Source: Salmonella enterica subsp. houtenae serovar Houten
GTDB taxonomy: Bacteria > Pseudomonadota > Gammaproteobacteria > Enterobacterales > Enterobacteriaceae
Direction of reading: 5' to 3'
NCBI GenBank assembly: GCA_900478215.1
Contig: LS483478.1
Span: forward strand, 3,348,001-3,412,000
DNA length: 64,000 nucleotides
In this document: in pieces, positions 17,395-26,482 of the stretch
How positions within the stretch are numbered: position 1 is the first letter of the stretch
Layout of the letters: each line of letters starts with the position of its first letter
The notes under the pieces: generated by a model
The model's database searches: none
Seen by the model: the letters and a program-made list of their open reading frames with translations, nothing else
Told to the model about the DNA's origin: nothing
Position numbers and translations under genes: made by a program

Positions 17395-19323
17395 TCAAAT
17401 GGGGCGGATACTCTCATCATCCAGCTCTGCGTCGAAGAATCGGCACAGCGTCTGAATGTTATTATCCGCAATAATTGACTCACGCGCCTGCGCGAGTTTC
17501 TCTTCATAAATGGCCTGACGCCATTCCAGCGGCGTACGCACCGCGGGATTATCATCTTCAACGATGGTCAGTTCAACCGTCGTTCCCGTCAGATCGCTTA
17601 GCGCTTGCGCCAGCATTTGCTGCGCGCTGCTGGAATTGAGATGCCGCTGCGTCGAGCGCAGATGCAGACAAACCTCGTTGCCGTTCTGCTCCTTCCAGGC
17701 ATTGAGCGCCACCTGCTCCACCAGCTTAGGCAGAGAAAGCAGGCTTACCTGCGCCGCCCACGGATCGCGCTCAATAGCCTCCGCCGCCAGTTTAGCCGCC
17801 AACTCCGGCGTTTTTTCATGCTCCAGAGCTTTCTTCAGCGCTTTTGGCGTAGCCACCACTTCTTTAGTTTGCACTACCGGCGTGGTGGCCTTCCAGCGAT
17901 AAGCCTCTTTCTTTACTGGCGCCGTTTCCAGCGCAGACGGCGCCGGGCGCGCCTGTACGCGCTCCGAAACCGAGGCCAGCCGCTCCAGCGCAGAGTTATT
18001 CACCGGCCGCGCGCGGGATGCGGCTGCCGGTTCACTCTTTTTTGTTTTGGTTGCTCCCTGCGCGCGCTGTAGCTGATTACGCGCTGCCAGTACCTGACTG
18101 GTGGAGGCTGGCAGCGGCGCTGGCGATGTCTGCGACGCGGGCGCCGACTGCTGCGGCACCTGCGTCGGCGTCATTACCGCCGTTGGGGCGACGGGCGCAA
18201 AAGACTGCCGCGGCGTTTCAGGCTCTGGCAAGGGCATACGCGGGTGAAACGCCAGCGCACGCAGTAACGTCATTTCAACCCCCATCCGCCGGTCCGGCGC
18301 CCAGGGCAATTCTTTGCGGCCAATTAACAATGTCTGATAATAGAGCTGAAGATCGCCGGGAGGCACCGTCCGGGCAAGTTCGCGCATCCGTTGCTCAATA
18401 GCCGCCATATCGCTGCCTAACGCGGCAGGCGAAAGTTGCACCATCGCAATACGGTGCAGCAGGCTAAGCATTTCGACCAGCAGCGCTTCCCATTCAATAC
18501 CGCGCGCCGCCGCTTCGTTGATAAGCGACATGACGCGTTCGCCGTTAGCGTCAACCACCGCCTCGACTAATGACAAAGCCTGGTCGTCGTCCAGCGTACC
18601 GAGCATGGCGCTTACCGCCTGCGTCGAGACCTGCCCGTCGCCGCTGGCGATCGCCTGGTCAGTCAGACTTAATGCATCGCGCAGGCTGCCGTCAGCCGCG
18701 CGTGATAACAACTGCAACGCGCGTGGTTCGTGAGCGATATGTTCCTCATTGAGAATATGCTCAAGCTGATGGCGAATCTGTTCAACATCCAGCGCTTTGA
18801 GATGAAACTGCAGGCAGCGCGACAAAATGGTCACCGGCAGCTTCTGCGGATCGGTGGTCGCCAGTAAAAATTTCACATGCGCTGGCGGCTCTTCAAGCGT
18901 TTTCAGTAGCGCATTAAAGCTGTGGCGCGACAGCATGTGAACTTCGTCTATCAGATAGACCTTAAAGCGACCGCGCGCAGGCGCGTACTGGACGTTATCC
19001 AGCAGGTCGCGGGTGTCTTCGACTTTGGTACGCGATGCGGCGTCAATCTCAATGAGATCGACAAAACGCCCCTGCTCAATTTCCCGGCAGTTATCGCAAA
19101 CGCCGCACGGCGTCGCGGTGATGCCGGTTTCGCAGTTCAGCCCCTTCGCCAGCAGCCGGGCGATAGAGGTTTTACCGACGCCGCGCGTGCCGGAAAAAAG
19201 ATATGCGTGATGAATGCGCCCTAACGACAAGCCGTTCGCCAGTGCGGTCAGCACATGTTCCTGGCCGACGACGTCAGCAAAGGTTTGTGGGCGCCATTTT
19301 CGGGCTAAGACCTGATAACTCAT
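17395..19323 (-). CDS. dnaX: DnaX, DNA polymerase III tau subunit (gamma by frameshift)
   Basis: 642 residues. Clamp-loader AAA+ domain with Walker A GTRGVGKTS near 45-53, a four-Cys zinc site (residues about 64-79, CETG...CGVCDNC) and LIDEVHML. A Pro/Ala/Gln-rich linker spans roughly 370-500 and the C-terminal domain V binds the polymerase core and DnaB. A -1 frameshift site at codons 428-429 gives the shorter gamma subunit. Translation of ybaB begins 45 bases downstream. One residue shorter than E. coli tau, the difference lying in the variable linker or elsewhere. Confidence 0.98.
   Translation of the reverse strand: MSYQVLARKWRPQTFADVVGQEHVLTALANGLSLGRIHHAYLFSGTRGVGKTSIARLLAKGLNCETGITATPCGVCDNCREIEQGRFVDLIEIDAASRTKVEDTRDLLDNVQYAPARGRFKVYLIDEVHMLSRHSFNALLKTLEEPPAHVKFLLATTDPQKLPVTILSRCLQFHLKALDVEQIRHQLEHILNEEHIAHEPRALQLLSRAADGSLRDALSLTDQAIASGDGQVSTQAVSAMLGTLDDDQALSLVEAVVDANGERVMSLINEAAARGIEWEALLVEMLSLLHRIAMVQLSPAALGSDMAAIEQRMRELARTVPPGDLQLYYQTLLIGRKELPWAPDRRMGVEMTLLRALAFHPRMPLPEPETPRQSFAPVAPTAVMTPTQVPQQSAPASQTSPAPLPASTSQVLAARNQLQRAQGATKTKKSEPAAASRARPVNNSALERLASVSERVQARPAPSALETAPVKKEAYRWKATTPVVQTKEVVATPKALKKALEHEKTPELAAKLAAEAIERDPWAAQVSLLSLPKLVEQVALNAWKEQNGNEVCLHLRSTQRHLNSSSAQQMLAQALSDLTGTTVELTIVEDDNPAVRTPLEWRQAIYEEKLAQARESIIADNNIQTLCRFFDAELDDESIRPI
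18008..18059 (-). promoter_or_regulatory. Programmed -1 frameshift site of dnaX
   Basis: On the minus strand A AAA AAG (18043-18037) is in frame as the third base of codon 427 plus codons 428 and 429. The -1 frame then reads GAG TGA, ending the gamma product after 430 residues. An AGGGAG stimulator (18059-18054) sits 10 nt upstream of the heptamer, and ACCGG...CCGGT arms just downstream enclose the known type of stem-loop. All three elements of the E. coli signal are present. Confidence 0.93.
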
Positions 19324-19374
19324 TGGCAGGCTCTGAAACGCTGGAAGGTGGATTCATAGGAGGGTAATGCTAAC

Positions 19375-19401
19375 ACAACCTCGCCGATACAGCGAGGTTG
19401 T
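19375..19401. terminator. Hairpin between apt and dnaX
   Basis: ACAACCTCG, nine bases, CGAGGTTGT form a perfect 9-bp stem in the 113-base gap. There is no strong T-run on either strand, so it may be an attenuator or mRNA-stabilising stem between apt and dnaX. Confidence 0.45.
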
Positions 19402-19436
19402 CTCTCTGGCTAAAATAGCAGTGCGGATAGCCTGAA

Positions 19437-19988
19437 TCAATGCCCTGGAAACGGCACCAGGCTATAACAGGTAATCCCCTGCTTTTCCAGACGCTGCTCG
19501 CCGCCCAGATCGAACAAATTGATGATGAACGCCGCATCGGTGACTTTCCCGCCCAGACGACGGATCAGCTTCACGGTCGCCTCAATGGTGCCGCCAGTCG
19601 CCAGCAGATCGTCCACGACCAGCACATTGTCGCCAGGTTTAATCGCGTCGACATGGATTTCCACCTGATCGGTGCCGTACTCTAGTTCATAGGTCTCGGC
19701 AATGGTTTCACGCGGTAATTTGCGCGGTTTACGTACCGGAACAAAACCAACGCCCAGCCCAAGTGCAACCGGCGCGCCAAACAGGAAGCCACGCGCTTCG
19801 GTGCCAACCACTTTGGTGATACCCGCATTTTTATAACGCGAAACCAACAGTTCAATACTGAGCGCGTAGGCTTTCGGGTCTTCCAGTAAGCTGGTGACAT
19901 CACGGAAAAGAATGCCCGGTTTCGGGTAGTCCTGAATGCTTTTGATGCTGTTTTTGAGAAACTCAAGCTGCTGTGCAGTCGCGGTCAT
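19437..19988 (-). CDS. apt: Apt, adenine phosphoribosyltransferase
   Basis: 183 residues. Type I phosphoribosyltransferase converting adenine and PRPP to AMP. The PRPP-binding signature VLVVDDLLATGGT is clear, with EARGFLFG upstream. MTATAQQLEFLKNSI at 19988 is the family start; an 11-residue in-frame extension has no support. In E. coli apt precedes dnaX on the same transcript, and the order and strand are the same here, with an intervening hairpin. Confidence 0.97.
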   Translation of the reverse strand: MTATAQQLEFLKNSIKSIQDYPKPGILFRDVTSLLEDPKAYALSIELLVSRYKNAGITKVVGTEARGFLFGAPVALGLGVGFVPVRKPRKLPRETIAETYELEYGTDQVEIHVDAIKPGDNVLVVDDLLATGGTIEATVKLIRRLGGKVTDAAFIINLFDLGGEQRLEKQGITCYSLVPFPGH

Positions 19989-20140
19989 GGATATATGCCT
20001 GCTAAGTACGGTGTTACTCACGGCGCAATACTTTTCGGTCAGGGATAACTCCCGGTTACTCTTTGACCGCCTGCGCCTGTGCTCGAAAACGGTCGAATTT
20101 ACTGGCTGAGAACGACAATTGCAACAGCGATTCGTGTGGT

Positions 20141-20518
20141 TCAGCGCTTTTGTTGCTTTTCATCAAACACCGGTATCCGCCACATAAAAATCAGCAGGCA
20201 GGCCAGAATAACTAACAACAGCGCCCGCACCCACATCATATTCGCCAGCCACAACGAAATACCGAAGGTCAACAATATCAGCACAATCGCTCGCGGTTTC
20301 GCTCCCGGCGGCATGGCCCGATAGCGCTGCCAGTGGCGCAGATAACCGCCAAACCATGAGCGGTATAACAGCCAGTCGTGGAAACGCGGCGACGAGCGGG
20401 CGAAGCACCAGGCCGCCAGTAAAATGAACGGCGTAGTCGGCAACAGGGGCAAAACCACGCCCAATGTTCCTAATACTACCGCCAGCCAGCCAATGATGAT
20501 TAAAATAGTACGTTGCAT
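20141..20518 (-). CDS. ybaN: YbaN, DUF454 inner-membrane protein
   Basis: 125 residues with three or four hydrophobic helices and the DUF454 signature LPLLPTTPFILLAAWCFARSSPRFHDWL. The start at 20518 (MQRTILIIIGWL) gives the E. coli length. Function is unknown. It is divergent from priC across 68 bases. Confidence 0.9.
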   Translation of the reverse strand: MQRTILIIIGWLAVVLGTLGVVLPLLPTTPFILLAAWCFARSSPRFHDWLLYRSWFGGYLRHWQRYRAMPPGAKPRAIVLILLTFGISLWLANMMWVRALLLVILACLLIFMWRIPVFDEKQQKR

Positions 20519-20586
20519 AATGCGAATCGTTATCAAACAGAAGGCTACTGTAGCACAGCCTGACTTATTTTCATCGGGGTGTTGAA

Positions 20587-21114
20587 TTGAAAACCGCTAT
20601 GCTGTTACAGACGCTGGAAGAGAGGCTGGCGACGCTACGCCAACGCTGCGCGCCGCTGGCGCAACATGCGACGCTAAGCGCGCGCTTTGACCGACATCTT
20701 TTCCGTACCCGCAGCACTCTGCTGCAGGGATATCTGGAAGAGGCAGACGCCAATCTCGCCGCGCTGCGTCAGGCGGTAAAACATGAGCAACTGCCGCAAG
20801 TCGCCTGGCTGGCGGAACATCTGGCTTCGCAACTAGAGGCGATATCGCGTGAAACCGCCGCCTGGTCGCTGCGCCAGTGGGATGCCGCCGCGCCAGGGCT
20901 TGGCCGTTGGCAGCGCAGACGAATACAGCATCAGGAGTTTGAACGTCGACTACTGGCGATGACACAGGAGCGCAAAATTCGTCTGTCGCAGGCGACCCGC
21001 CTTGTCGAACAACAAACGCTGCAAAAGGAAGTCGAGATCTATGAAGAACGACTGGCGCGCTGTCGACATGCGCTGGAAAAAATAGAAAACGTACTGGCGC
21101 GTTTAACCCGTTAA
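20587..21114 (+). CDS. priC: PriC, primosomal replication protein N''
   Basis: 175 residues, mostly alpha-helical and rich in Arg, Leu and Gln. PriC restarts stalled forks by loading DnaB on forks with a gap in the leading strand, in a path independent of PriA-PriB. The start is a TTG codon (20587); the next in-frame ATG is only four codons further, but the TTG start gives the family length and sequence (MKTAMLLQTLEE). Conserved C-terminal stretch RCRHALEKIEN is intact. ybaM follows after 13 bases, so the two are likely co-transcribed. Confidence 0.93.
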   Translation: MKTAMLLQTLEERLATLRQRCAPLAQHATLSARFDRHLFRTRSTLLQGYLEEADANLAALRQAVKHEQLPQVAWLAEHLASQLEAISRETAAWSLRQWDAAAPGLGRWQRRRIQHQEFERRLLAMTQERKIRLSQATRLVEQQTLQKEVEIYEERLARCRHALEKIENVLARLTR

Positions 21115-21127
21115 CCCAGGAGAAAGT

Positions 21128-21295
21128 ATGTCGCTTGAAAATGCCTCTGATGAAGTCAAACTGGCCGTGGATTTAATTGTTCTGCTTGAAGAGCATCGCT
21201 TACCGGCACGAACGGTGCTACGCGCGCTGGAAATTGTTATGCGTGATTATGAAAATAAGCTAAAAAGTACGGAAGACGACTCGCAAACAGAGTAA
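21128..21295 (+). CDS. ybaM: YbaM, small DUF2496 protein
   Basis: 55 residues, starting MSLENASDEVKLAVDLIVLL and preceded by AGGAGAAAGT. The family (DUF2496, also called RsmS in plant-pathogenic relatives where it affects secondary metabolism) consists of short acidic helical proteins conserved downstream of priC. It is probably translated from the priC transcript. Function in Salmonella is not established. Confidence 0.88.
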   Translation: MSLENASDEVKLAVDLIVLLEEHRLPARTVLRALEIVMRDYENKLKSTEDDSQTE

Positions 21296-21364
21296 TTACC
21301 CCCGGGTTTGTCCTCGTTGTCGCTGACAAGGTGGTCGCCACAGTCAGACAATAAGGGACGAGTC

Positions 21365-22165
21365 ATGGAACGTCTACCCACCACGCCGCACGCTGCGGTA
21401 TTTCGACAGATGCTGATGCAAAAAGAGGTCGCCCGCGACTTTCTGGCTATCCACTTGCCAGAAACCTTTCTTGATATCTGCGATCTGGATTCACTGAAGC
21501 TGGAGTCAGGGAGTTTTGTTGAAGATAATTTACGCCGCCGCTATTCAGATATTCTCTATTCTCTGCATACCCAACACGGCCCCGGGTATGTTTACGCGCT
21601 CATTGAACATCAGAGCAAATCAGACCGGCTGATGGCTTTTCGCCTGATGCGTTACGCTATTGCCGCAATGCAGCGTCATCTGGATGCCGGTCATGATACC
21701 TTGCCGCTGGTGGTGCCAATCCTCTTTTATCACGGTCCGGAAAACCCGTGGCCCTATAGCCTTAACGGGCATAATATGTTTGCGAAGCCGGATATGGCGA
21801 AGACCTTATACAACCATGAATTTGCGCTGGTCGACCTGACGATAATGCCGGATAATCAGCTTTTGCAGCATCGGCGGATAGCGATGTTAGAGCTCCTGCA
21901 AAAACATATTCCCCGGGGCGCTGATTCGTCAACTGGCGCAGGGCGCGCCGCAGTATAAGGAGCAACTGATGACAATAGCGGAATGGCTGGAAGAAAAAGG
22001 CCGGACGGAAGGGTTGCAAAAAGGGCTTGAGCAAGGGTTAGCCAAGGCCCTGAGGCCGAAGCGCGCGCTATTGCCCGCAAAATGCTTGCCAACGGGCTGG
22101 AACCCGGGCTCATCGCCAGCGTCACCGGCATTACGCCGGAAGAGCTTTCTACGCTTTCGCATTAG
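21365..22165 (+). pseudogene. Decayed Rpn/YhgA-family recombination-promoting nuclease
   Basis: Frame 1 from ATG 21365 encodes an Rpn-type N-terminus (TTPHAAVFRQMLMQKEVARD) with PD-(D/E)xK residues in YSDILYS and LIEHQSK, up to QKHI near 21910. There it shifts frame: the homologous continuation PGALIRQLAQGAPQYKEQLM runs in the +1 frame from 21912, and about 40 residues of the usual central region are missing, which indicates a deletion. Near 22048 a second shift returns to the first frame, where EARAIARKMLANGLEPGLIA and a TAG at 22163 complete the tail. Intact members are about 290-310 residues; here 267 codons remain. The N-terminal fragment alone reads 198 residues to a stop at 21958. Confidence 0.85.
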
Positions 22166-22206
22166 CGGCGCTGCGCGCAATAATAAAGCACGCGGCCCAC
22201 CGCCTT

Positions 22207-25200
22207 TTAGCTTGCCGCCGGCGCCAGATCGCCGCCGTTGAGAACGCGCTTCACTTCAGTGACTTCGTCGCCCTTCGCGTTGTGCAGATGTACCTCAAGC
22301 TGGTTAAAGGCGATATTGATATCATTTTCGCGGCACAGTCGATCGATCGCGCGGTTAAGTTCATCCACCGTATGGCTACGATCGCGTAACTCACGCACAT
22401 ACAGACGCAGCTCATGATCCAGCGTGCTGGCGCCAAAGGTGGTGAAGAATACGGCTGGTTCCGGATCGTGCATCACCTTCGGATGCTCCATCGCCGCCTG
22501 CAGCAGGACTTTTTTCACGTTCTCCAGATCCGAACCATAGGCCACGCCAAGGCGGATCACCAGACGGGTCGTAGTATCAGACAGGGACCAGTTAATCAGC
22601 CGCTCCGTCACGAACGCTTTGTTCGGAATGATCACTTCTTTACGATCAAAATCGGTAATAGTGGTAGCGCGAATACGAATCTTACTGACCGTGCCGGAGT
22701 AGGTGCCGATCGTTACCGTATCGCCAATACGTACCGGACGTTCGAAGAGGATGATTAAACCCGAGACAAAATTACCGAAGATCTCCTGTAGCCCAAAGCC
22801 GAGACCCACTGACAACGCCGCCGCCAGCCACTGGAGTTTATCCCACGAGACGCCGAGCGATCCGAATACCGTCATCGCGCCAACAGCGATAATGATGTAG
22901 TTAAGGATCGTGGTGATCGCATACGAAGCGCCCTGGCGCATATTCAGGCGTGAAAGCACCAGCACTTCCAGCAGGCCGGGTAAGTTGCGGATAAGCGCCC
23001 AGGCCACCATAGCGGCAATAATGGCGAATAACAAGCTGCCCATCGTCACGCTTTTCACCACCGCAGCGCCAGCTTCGGAGCCGTTGTAGTGCCACAGCGT
23101 GATGCTATCAAGATAGCTGAATACGGTGATCAAATCTGACCAAATCGCCCAGAACATAACGCCGAACAGGGCAATCATCAGCAGCATCGTGATACGTAAC
23201 GTTTGCTGGTTAATCTGCTCCAGCGCGATGGTGGGTTCGTCCTGTGGCTCCGCGCCTTCCGCTCCCTCTTTTACTAGGTTCTGACGACGAGCCAGCGCGC
23301 GTCGCCAGGCAATCCGGCGCGCCGCTACGCTTAACCCGCGTAGCACCGTTTGATAAAGCAGGTTCCAGATAATGACCAGATAGACGGTTTCAATCCAGCG
23401 CCCCGCCAGGCGCAGCGTGGTATAGAAATAACCTGTCGCCGTTAATACCATTAACGCTACCGGAATGATGGAAAGAATCGTCACGGTCACCAGTCGAATG
23501 CCGTGGGATTCTTTATCGCGCCAGCTTTCCCGGCACAGTGGCCACACCAGCAACGTTATTACTAGCAGATTGAGGAAAATAACCGCCTGCCCCAGCACGT
23601 CATCCATCAGATTCAACGGCGACAACTCCGCCACCACAGACCAAAAGTGCAGCGGCAACAATGCGAGGCTAATGCGTACAATCTGGCGACGCCAGTGGCT
23701 GGTCAACTGCGCCGGCATACCAAAATGGCGTATCGCCACGCCCTCTTTTTCCAGCACCTTCCAGCACAGCCCAAAGACCAGCCAGAACAGCGCGAGCTTT
23801 TTGCTAAAGGCCCAGAGCAGATCGCTGATATTTAGCTGCATGGTCAGCAGGATCAATCCAAGCGCAAGGATAATCAGGCACACCGGCAGCGCGCGGATCA
23901 GATCGATCAGAATAGCTTTTGGCGTATTGAGCTGACTATCGTTACGCAGCGATCCCACGGCGGCGGCCAGCTTCTGTTGATACGCTTTTAACCATTTCAG
24001 ACGCCAGCGGATTAAACCGGCGATGAGCAAGAGCGGCAATCCAGCCAAAAAAGCAATAAATACCGCGGGCCAGGCTTTTTGCCAGTTCACCGTAATTTTC
24101 ATGGCGCTGAATTGCTCTTTTAACGTTTGGGGGAACGCTTTAAGCCAGTCCCAGTCCATAGGGCGGTTACTGTTCACCCAAAAAATCTGCTGCGTCAGAA
24201 TGGCTTTCAGATTTTTCGAGACGCTCATCAACTGCTGCTGGTTAATTTGCAGGTTAATCGCCATCATCAGCTGGTTACCCAACTGTTTATTTAGCTGATC
24301 CAATAGCTCACGGCGCATCTCCACCACCTGAAGCAACGCATCATGAACGTCATCATTCACCTCGCGGGTATGCCCCTCCTCCAGCTTGTCGACAAAGGCA
24401 TCGCTTTGGAATAAGGCATCACGCTGCTGGTTGACTTCAAATTGCTCCAGACGCAAATCCGCAATGCGGTTGGTCATATCTTCGAGTTCGTCGGCGGAAG
24501 GCAGGGTTTGCTGCTGTTGATAAAGAATACGCGACAGCAACAGGCTGCCTTTCAGGACGGCAATCTGTTCTTTGATATTTCTTTCCGACTGCAGCGCGCG
24601 ATCGAGCCAGTTTTTCACTTTAATGTTTTGCTGCATCAACATATTGCCGTTTTCAGTGGCGACAATCAGGCGCTGGCTCAGTTGATGATTAATATCCAGT
24701 TCCTGCTTTACCAGCGGGTTTGCCTGGATACGCGCCGTTTCGTCCGGCGAAATGGCCTCCTGGGCCGTTTTTTCCGTTAGCGTAAGTCGTTTACTGTTGA
24801 CCGCCTCCTGTAAAAGTTGAAGCTGATGTTCAAGGCGATTAGTGTTGGCCGTCACGTAATCCCGCTGTTTTTGCAGGGTATCCTGCAAAACGGTATTTCC
24901 TTCAAGACTCTTACGTTGCTGGTCGATCTGCGCATTAAGCAGCGCCTGCTGTGCCTGTAATAATACCTGTTGGCTAGGGCGAAGCGCGGCTTCGCCGACG
25001 TTATTGCCGTCCAGACGGTTACGGATTTGCTGTATTTGCTGTGAGGCGGTATACATCGCGTTTTGCACGCGCTCCGGCTGGGTCTGTAGCGAAACAAGCT
25101 GGCTGTTATAAGCGGCAAGATCGTTTTGCGAATTTTGCAAATCATCCAGTACCTGCGCCACGCGCAGCTCAAGCTGACGTAGCGAAAGCGTACTCAGCGT

Positions 25201-25569
25201 TTTTCGCATTTCATCATCATTATCGACGTCGCTCAGCGCATTCAACGCATCCGTCGCCTGACGCATTTTTTCAGGTGCCTGCGCCACCTTCTGCCGTAAC
25301 TGTACGGTCTCCTCTTTTACCCGCTCGATTTTTTCCAGCGTAGCTAACGTATCAATAAGGTCTTGCTGGACGAGCTTATCCTGGGCGGAGAGATCTTTTT
25401 GCTTATTCAGCGTATCCAGCTGGTTTTGCACATCCGCTTTTGACGGTAGGTCGCCATTCGTTTGCCCCCGGGCAAGCGCCAGAGACTGACAGGACAGCAG
25501 GATAATAAGGAAGCTAATTGTAATAAAAACAAAATGCTGTGAACGTTTATAAAGCTGCAACATAGTCAT
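22207..25569 (-). CDS. mscK: MscK (KefA), potassium-dependent mechanosensitive channel
   Basis: 1120 residues. A signal peptide and a long periplasmic Gln-rich coiled-coil domain (about 30-470) precede some 11 transmembrane helices; the C-terminal MscS-like channel domain has the pore-lining helix and the beta domain (GLGFGLQEIFGNFVSGLIILFERPVRIGDTV). It opens under membrane tension and, in E. coli, needs external K+ or similar ions. The start at 25569 (MTM) gives the E. coli length; a longer frame to 25629 is not conserved. The reading frame is intact. Confidence 0.96.
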   Translation of the reverse strand: MTMLQLYKRSQHFVFITISFLIILLSCQSLALARGQTNGDLPSKADVQNQLDTLNKQKDLSAQDKLVQQDLIDTLATLEKIERVKEETVQLRQKVAQAPEKMRQATDALNALSDVDNDDEMRKTLSTLSLRQLELRVAQVLDDLQNSQNDLAAYNSQLVSLQTQPERVQNAMYTASQQIQQIRNRLDGNNVGEAALRPSQQVLLQAQQALLNAQIDQQRKSLEGNTVLQDTLQKQRDYVTANTNRLEHQLQLLQEAVNSKRLTLTEKTAQEAISPDETARIQANPLVKQELDINHQLSQRLIVATENGNMLMQQNIKVKNWLDRALQSERNIKEQIAVLKGSLLLSRILYQQQQTLPSADELEDMTNRIADLRLEQFEVNQQRDALFQSDAFVDKLEEGHTREVNDDVHDALLQVVEMRRELLDQLNKQLGNQLMMAINLQINQQQLMSVSKNLKAILTQQIFWVNSNRPMDWDWLKAFPQTLKEQFSAMKITVNWQKAWPAVFIAFLAGLPLLLIAGLIRWRLKWLKAYQQKLAAAVGSLRNDSQLNTPKAILIDLIRALPVCLIILALGLILLTMQLNISDLLWAFSKKLALFWLVFGLCWKVLEKEGVAIRHFGMPAQLTSHWRRQIVRISLALLPLHFWSVVAELSPLNLMDDVLGQAVIFLNLLVITLLVWPLCRESWRDKESHGIRLVTVTILSIIPVALMVLTATGYFYTTLRLAGRWIETVYLVIIWNLLYQTVLRGLSVAARRIAWRRALARRQNLVKEGAEGAEPQDEPTIALEQINQQTLRITMLLMIALFGVMFWAIWSDLITVFSYLDSITLWHYNGSEAGAAVVKSVTMGSLLFAIIAAMVAWALIRNLPGLLEVLVLSRLNMRQGASYAITTILNYIIIAVGAMTVFGSLGVSWDKLQWLAAALSVGLGFGLQEIFGNFVSGLIILFERPVRIGDTVTIGTYSGTVSKIRIRATTITDFDRKEVIIPNKAFVTERLINWSLSDTTTRLVIRLGVAYGSDLENVKKVLLQAAMEHPKVMHDPEPAVFFTTFGASTLDHELRLYVRELRDRSHTVDELNRAIDRLCRENDINIAFNQLEVHLHNAKGDEVTEVKRVLNGGDLAPAAS

Positions 25570-25687
25570 GAGAATGAAGTGTCTGAACCGGCAAGCAGAC
25601 CGGAAATAATTGAGTCGCAAGAATATCACGCCTGTAACAAACAGAATAGCGACACAGAAAATGTCCAGGAGTTTTCCTGGAATATTA

Positions 25688-26341
25688 TCAGGGGGAGCCG
25701 TTGACCGTCGACGCGCGCAGTGTCGGACACCATTGATACATCTCCAGCAGGATAGTGACGTAGGCGCGAGCTTCTTTTTTTAAATCAAATGATTGCGGAG
25801 CAAATAACCAGTTCTCCATGAGCCCTGAAATAAAGCTGCGCATCAGTATCGCCGCACGACGGGTCAGCAGATTTTCAGGCAGCATTTTAGCATTAATACA
25901 ATGTGTTAACGTTTGTTCAATCCGATCGTAACTTTCCAGACAAAGGCTACGTTGCGCCTGTTGAACCACAACCATTTCTCCGACAAACTCACATTTATGG
26001 AATATAATCTCCATCAATAAGCGACGTCGTTCTTCTGTTACAGTAGCTTCAAGAACATGAACTAAAATTTCTCTTAATACAGATAGTGGATCGTCGGGGA
26101 ATTTTGCCTGATACTCAATCTCAAGCTCACCAATATTGGATTCTGATAGCTCCCAGATCTCACTGAATAAATCCGACTTATTTTTGAAATGCCAATAGAT
26201 TGCGCCGCGCGTCACGCCAGCAGCGTTCGCAATCTCCGCCAGCGAGGTTGCCGATACGCCTTGCTGCGAGAACAAACGCAGGGCCACATCCAGGATGTGT
26301 TGTCGTGTCTCCAGCGCTTGTTGTTTGGTTTTTCGTGCCAT
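25688..26341 (-). CDS. acrR: AcrR, TetR-family repressor of acrAB
   Basis: 217 residues. TetR-type N-terminal HTH (residues about 10-57: TRQHILDVALRLFSQQGVSA ... AGVTRGAIYWHFKNKSDLF) and a C-terminal ligand pocket for dyes and drugs. It represses acrAB and itself by binding the palindrome in the divergent gap. Its frame is intact with no obvious resistance-type truncation. Confidence 0.97.
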   Translation of the reverse strand: MARKTKQQALETRQHILDVALRLFSQQGVSATSLAEIANAAGVTRGAIYWHFKNKSDLFSEIWELSESNIGELEIEYQAKFPDDPLSVLREILVHVLEATVTEERRRLLMEIIFHKCEFVGEMVVVQQAQRSLCLESYDRIEQTLTHCINAKMLPENLLTRRAAILMRSFISGLMENWLFAPQSFDLKKEARAYVTILLEMYQWCPTLRASTVNGSP

Positions 26342-26369
26342 ATGTCGGTGAATTTACAGGCGTTAGATT

Positions 26370-26393
26370 TACATACATTTATGGATGTATGTA
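26370..26393. promoter_or_regulatory. AcrR operator between acrR and acrA
   Basis: TACATACAT (26370-26378), TTATGG, ATGTATGTA (26385-26393) is a perfect 9-bp inverted repeat matching the E. coli AcrR site. It lies 28 bases before the acrR start codon and 89 bases before acrA, so it can block both promoters. Confidence 0.92.
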
Positions 26394-26482
26394 CCATAGC
26401 ACGACGATAATATAAACGCAGCAATGGGTTTAAGGACCTTTGACCATTGACCAATTTGAAATCGGACACTCGAGGTTTACAT

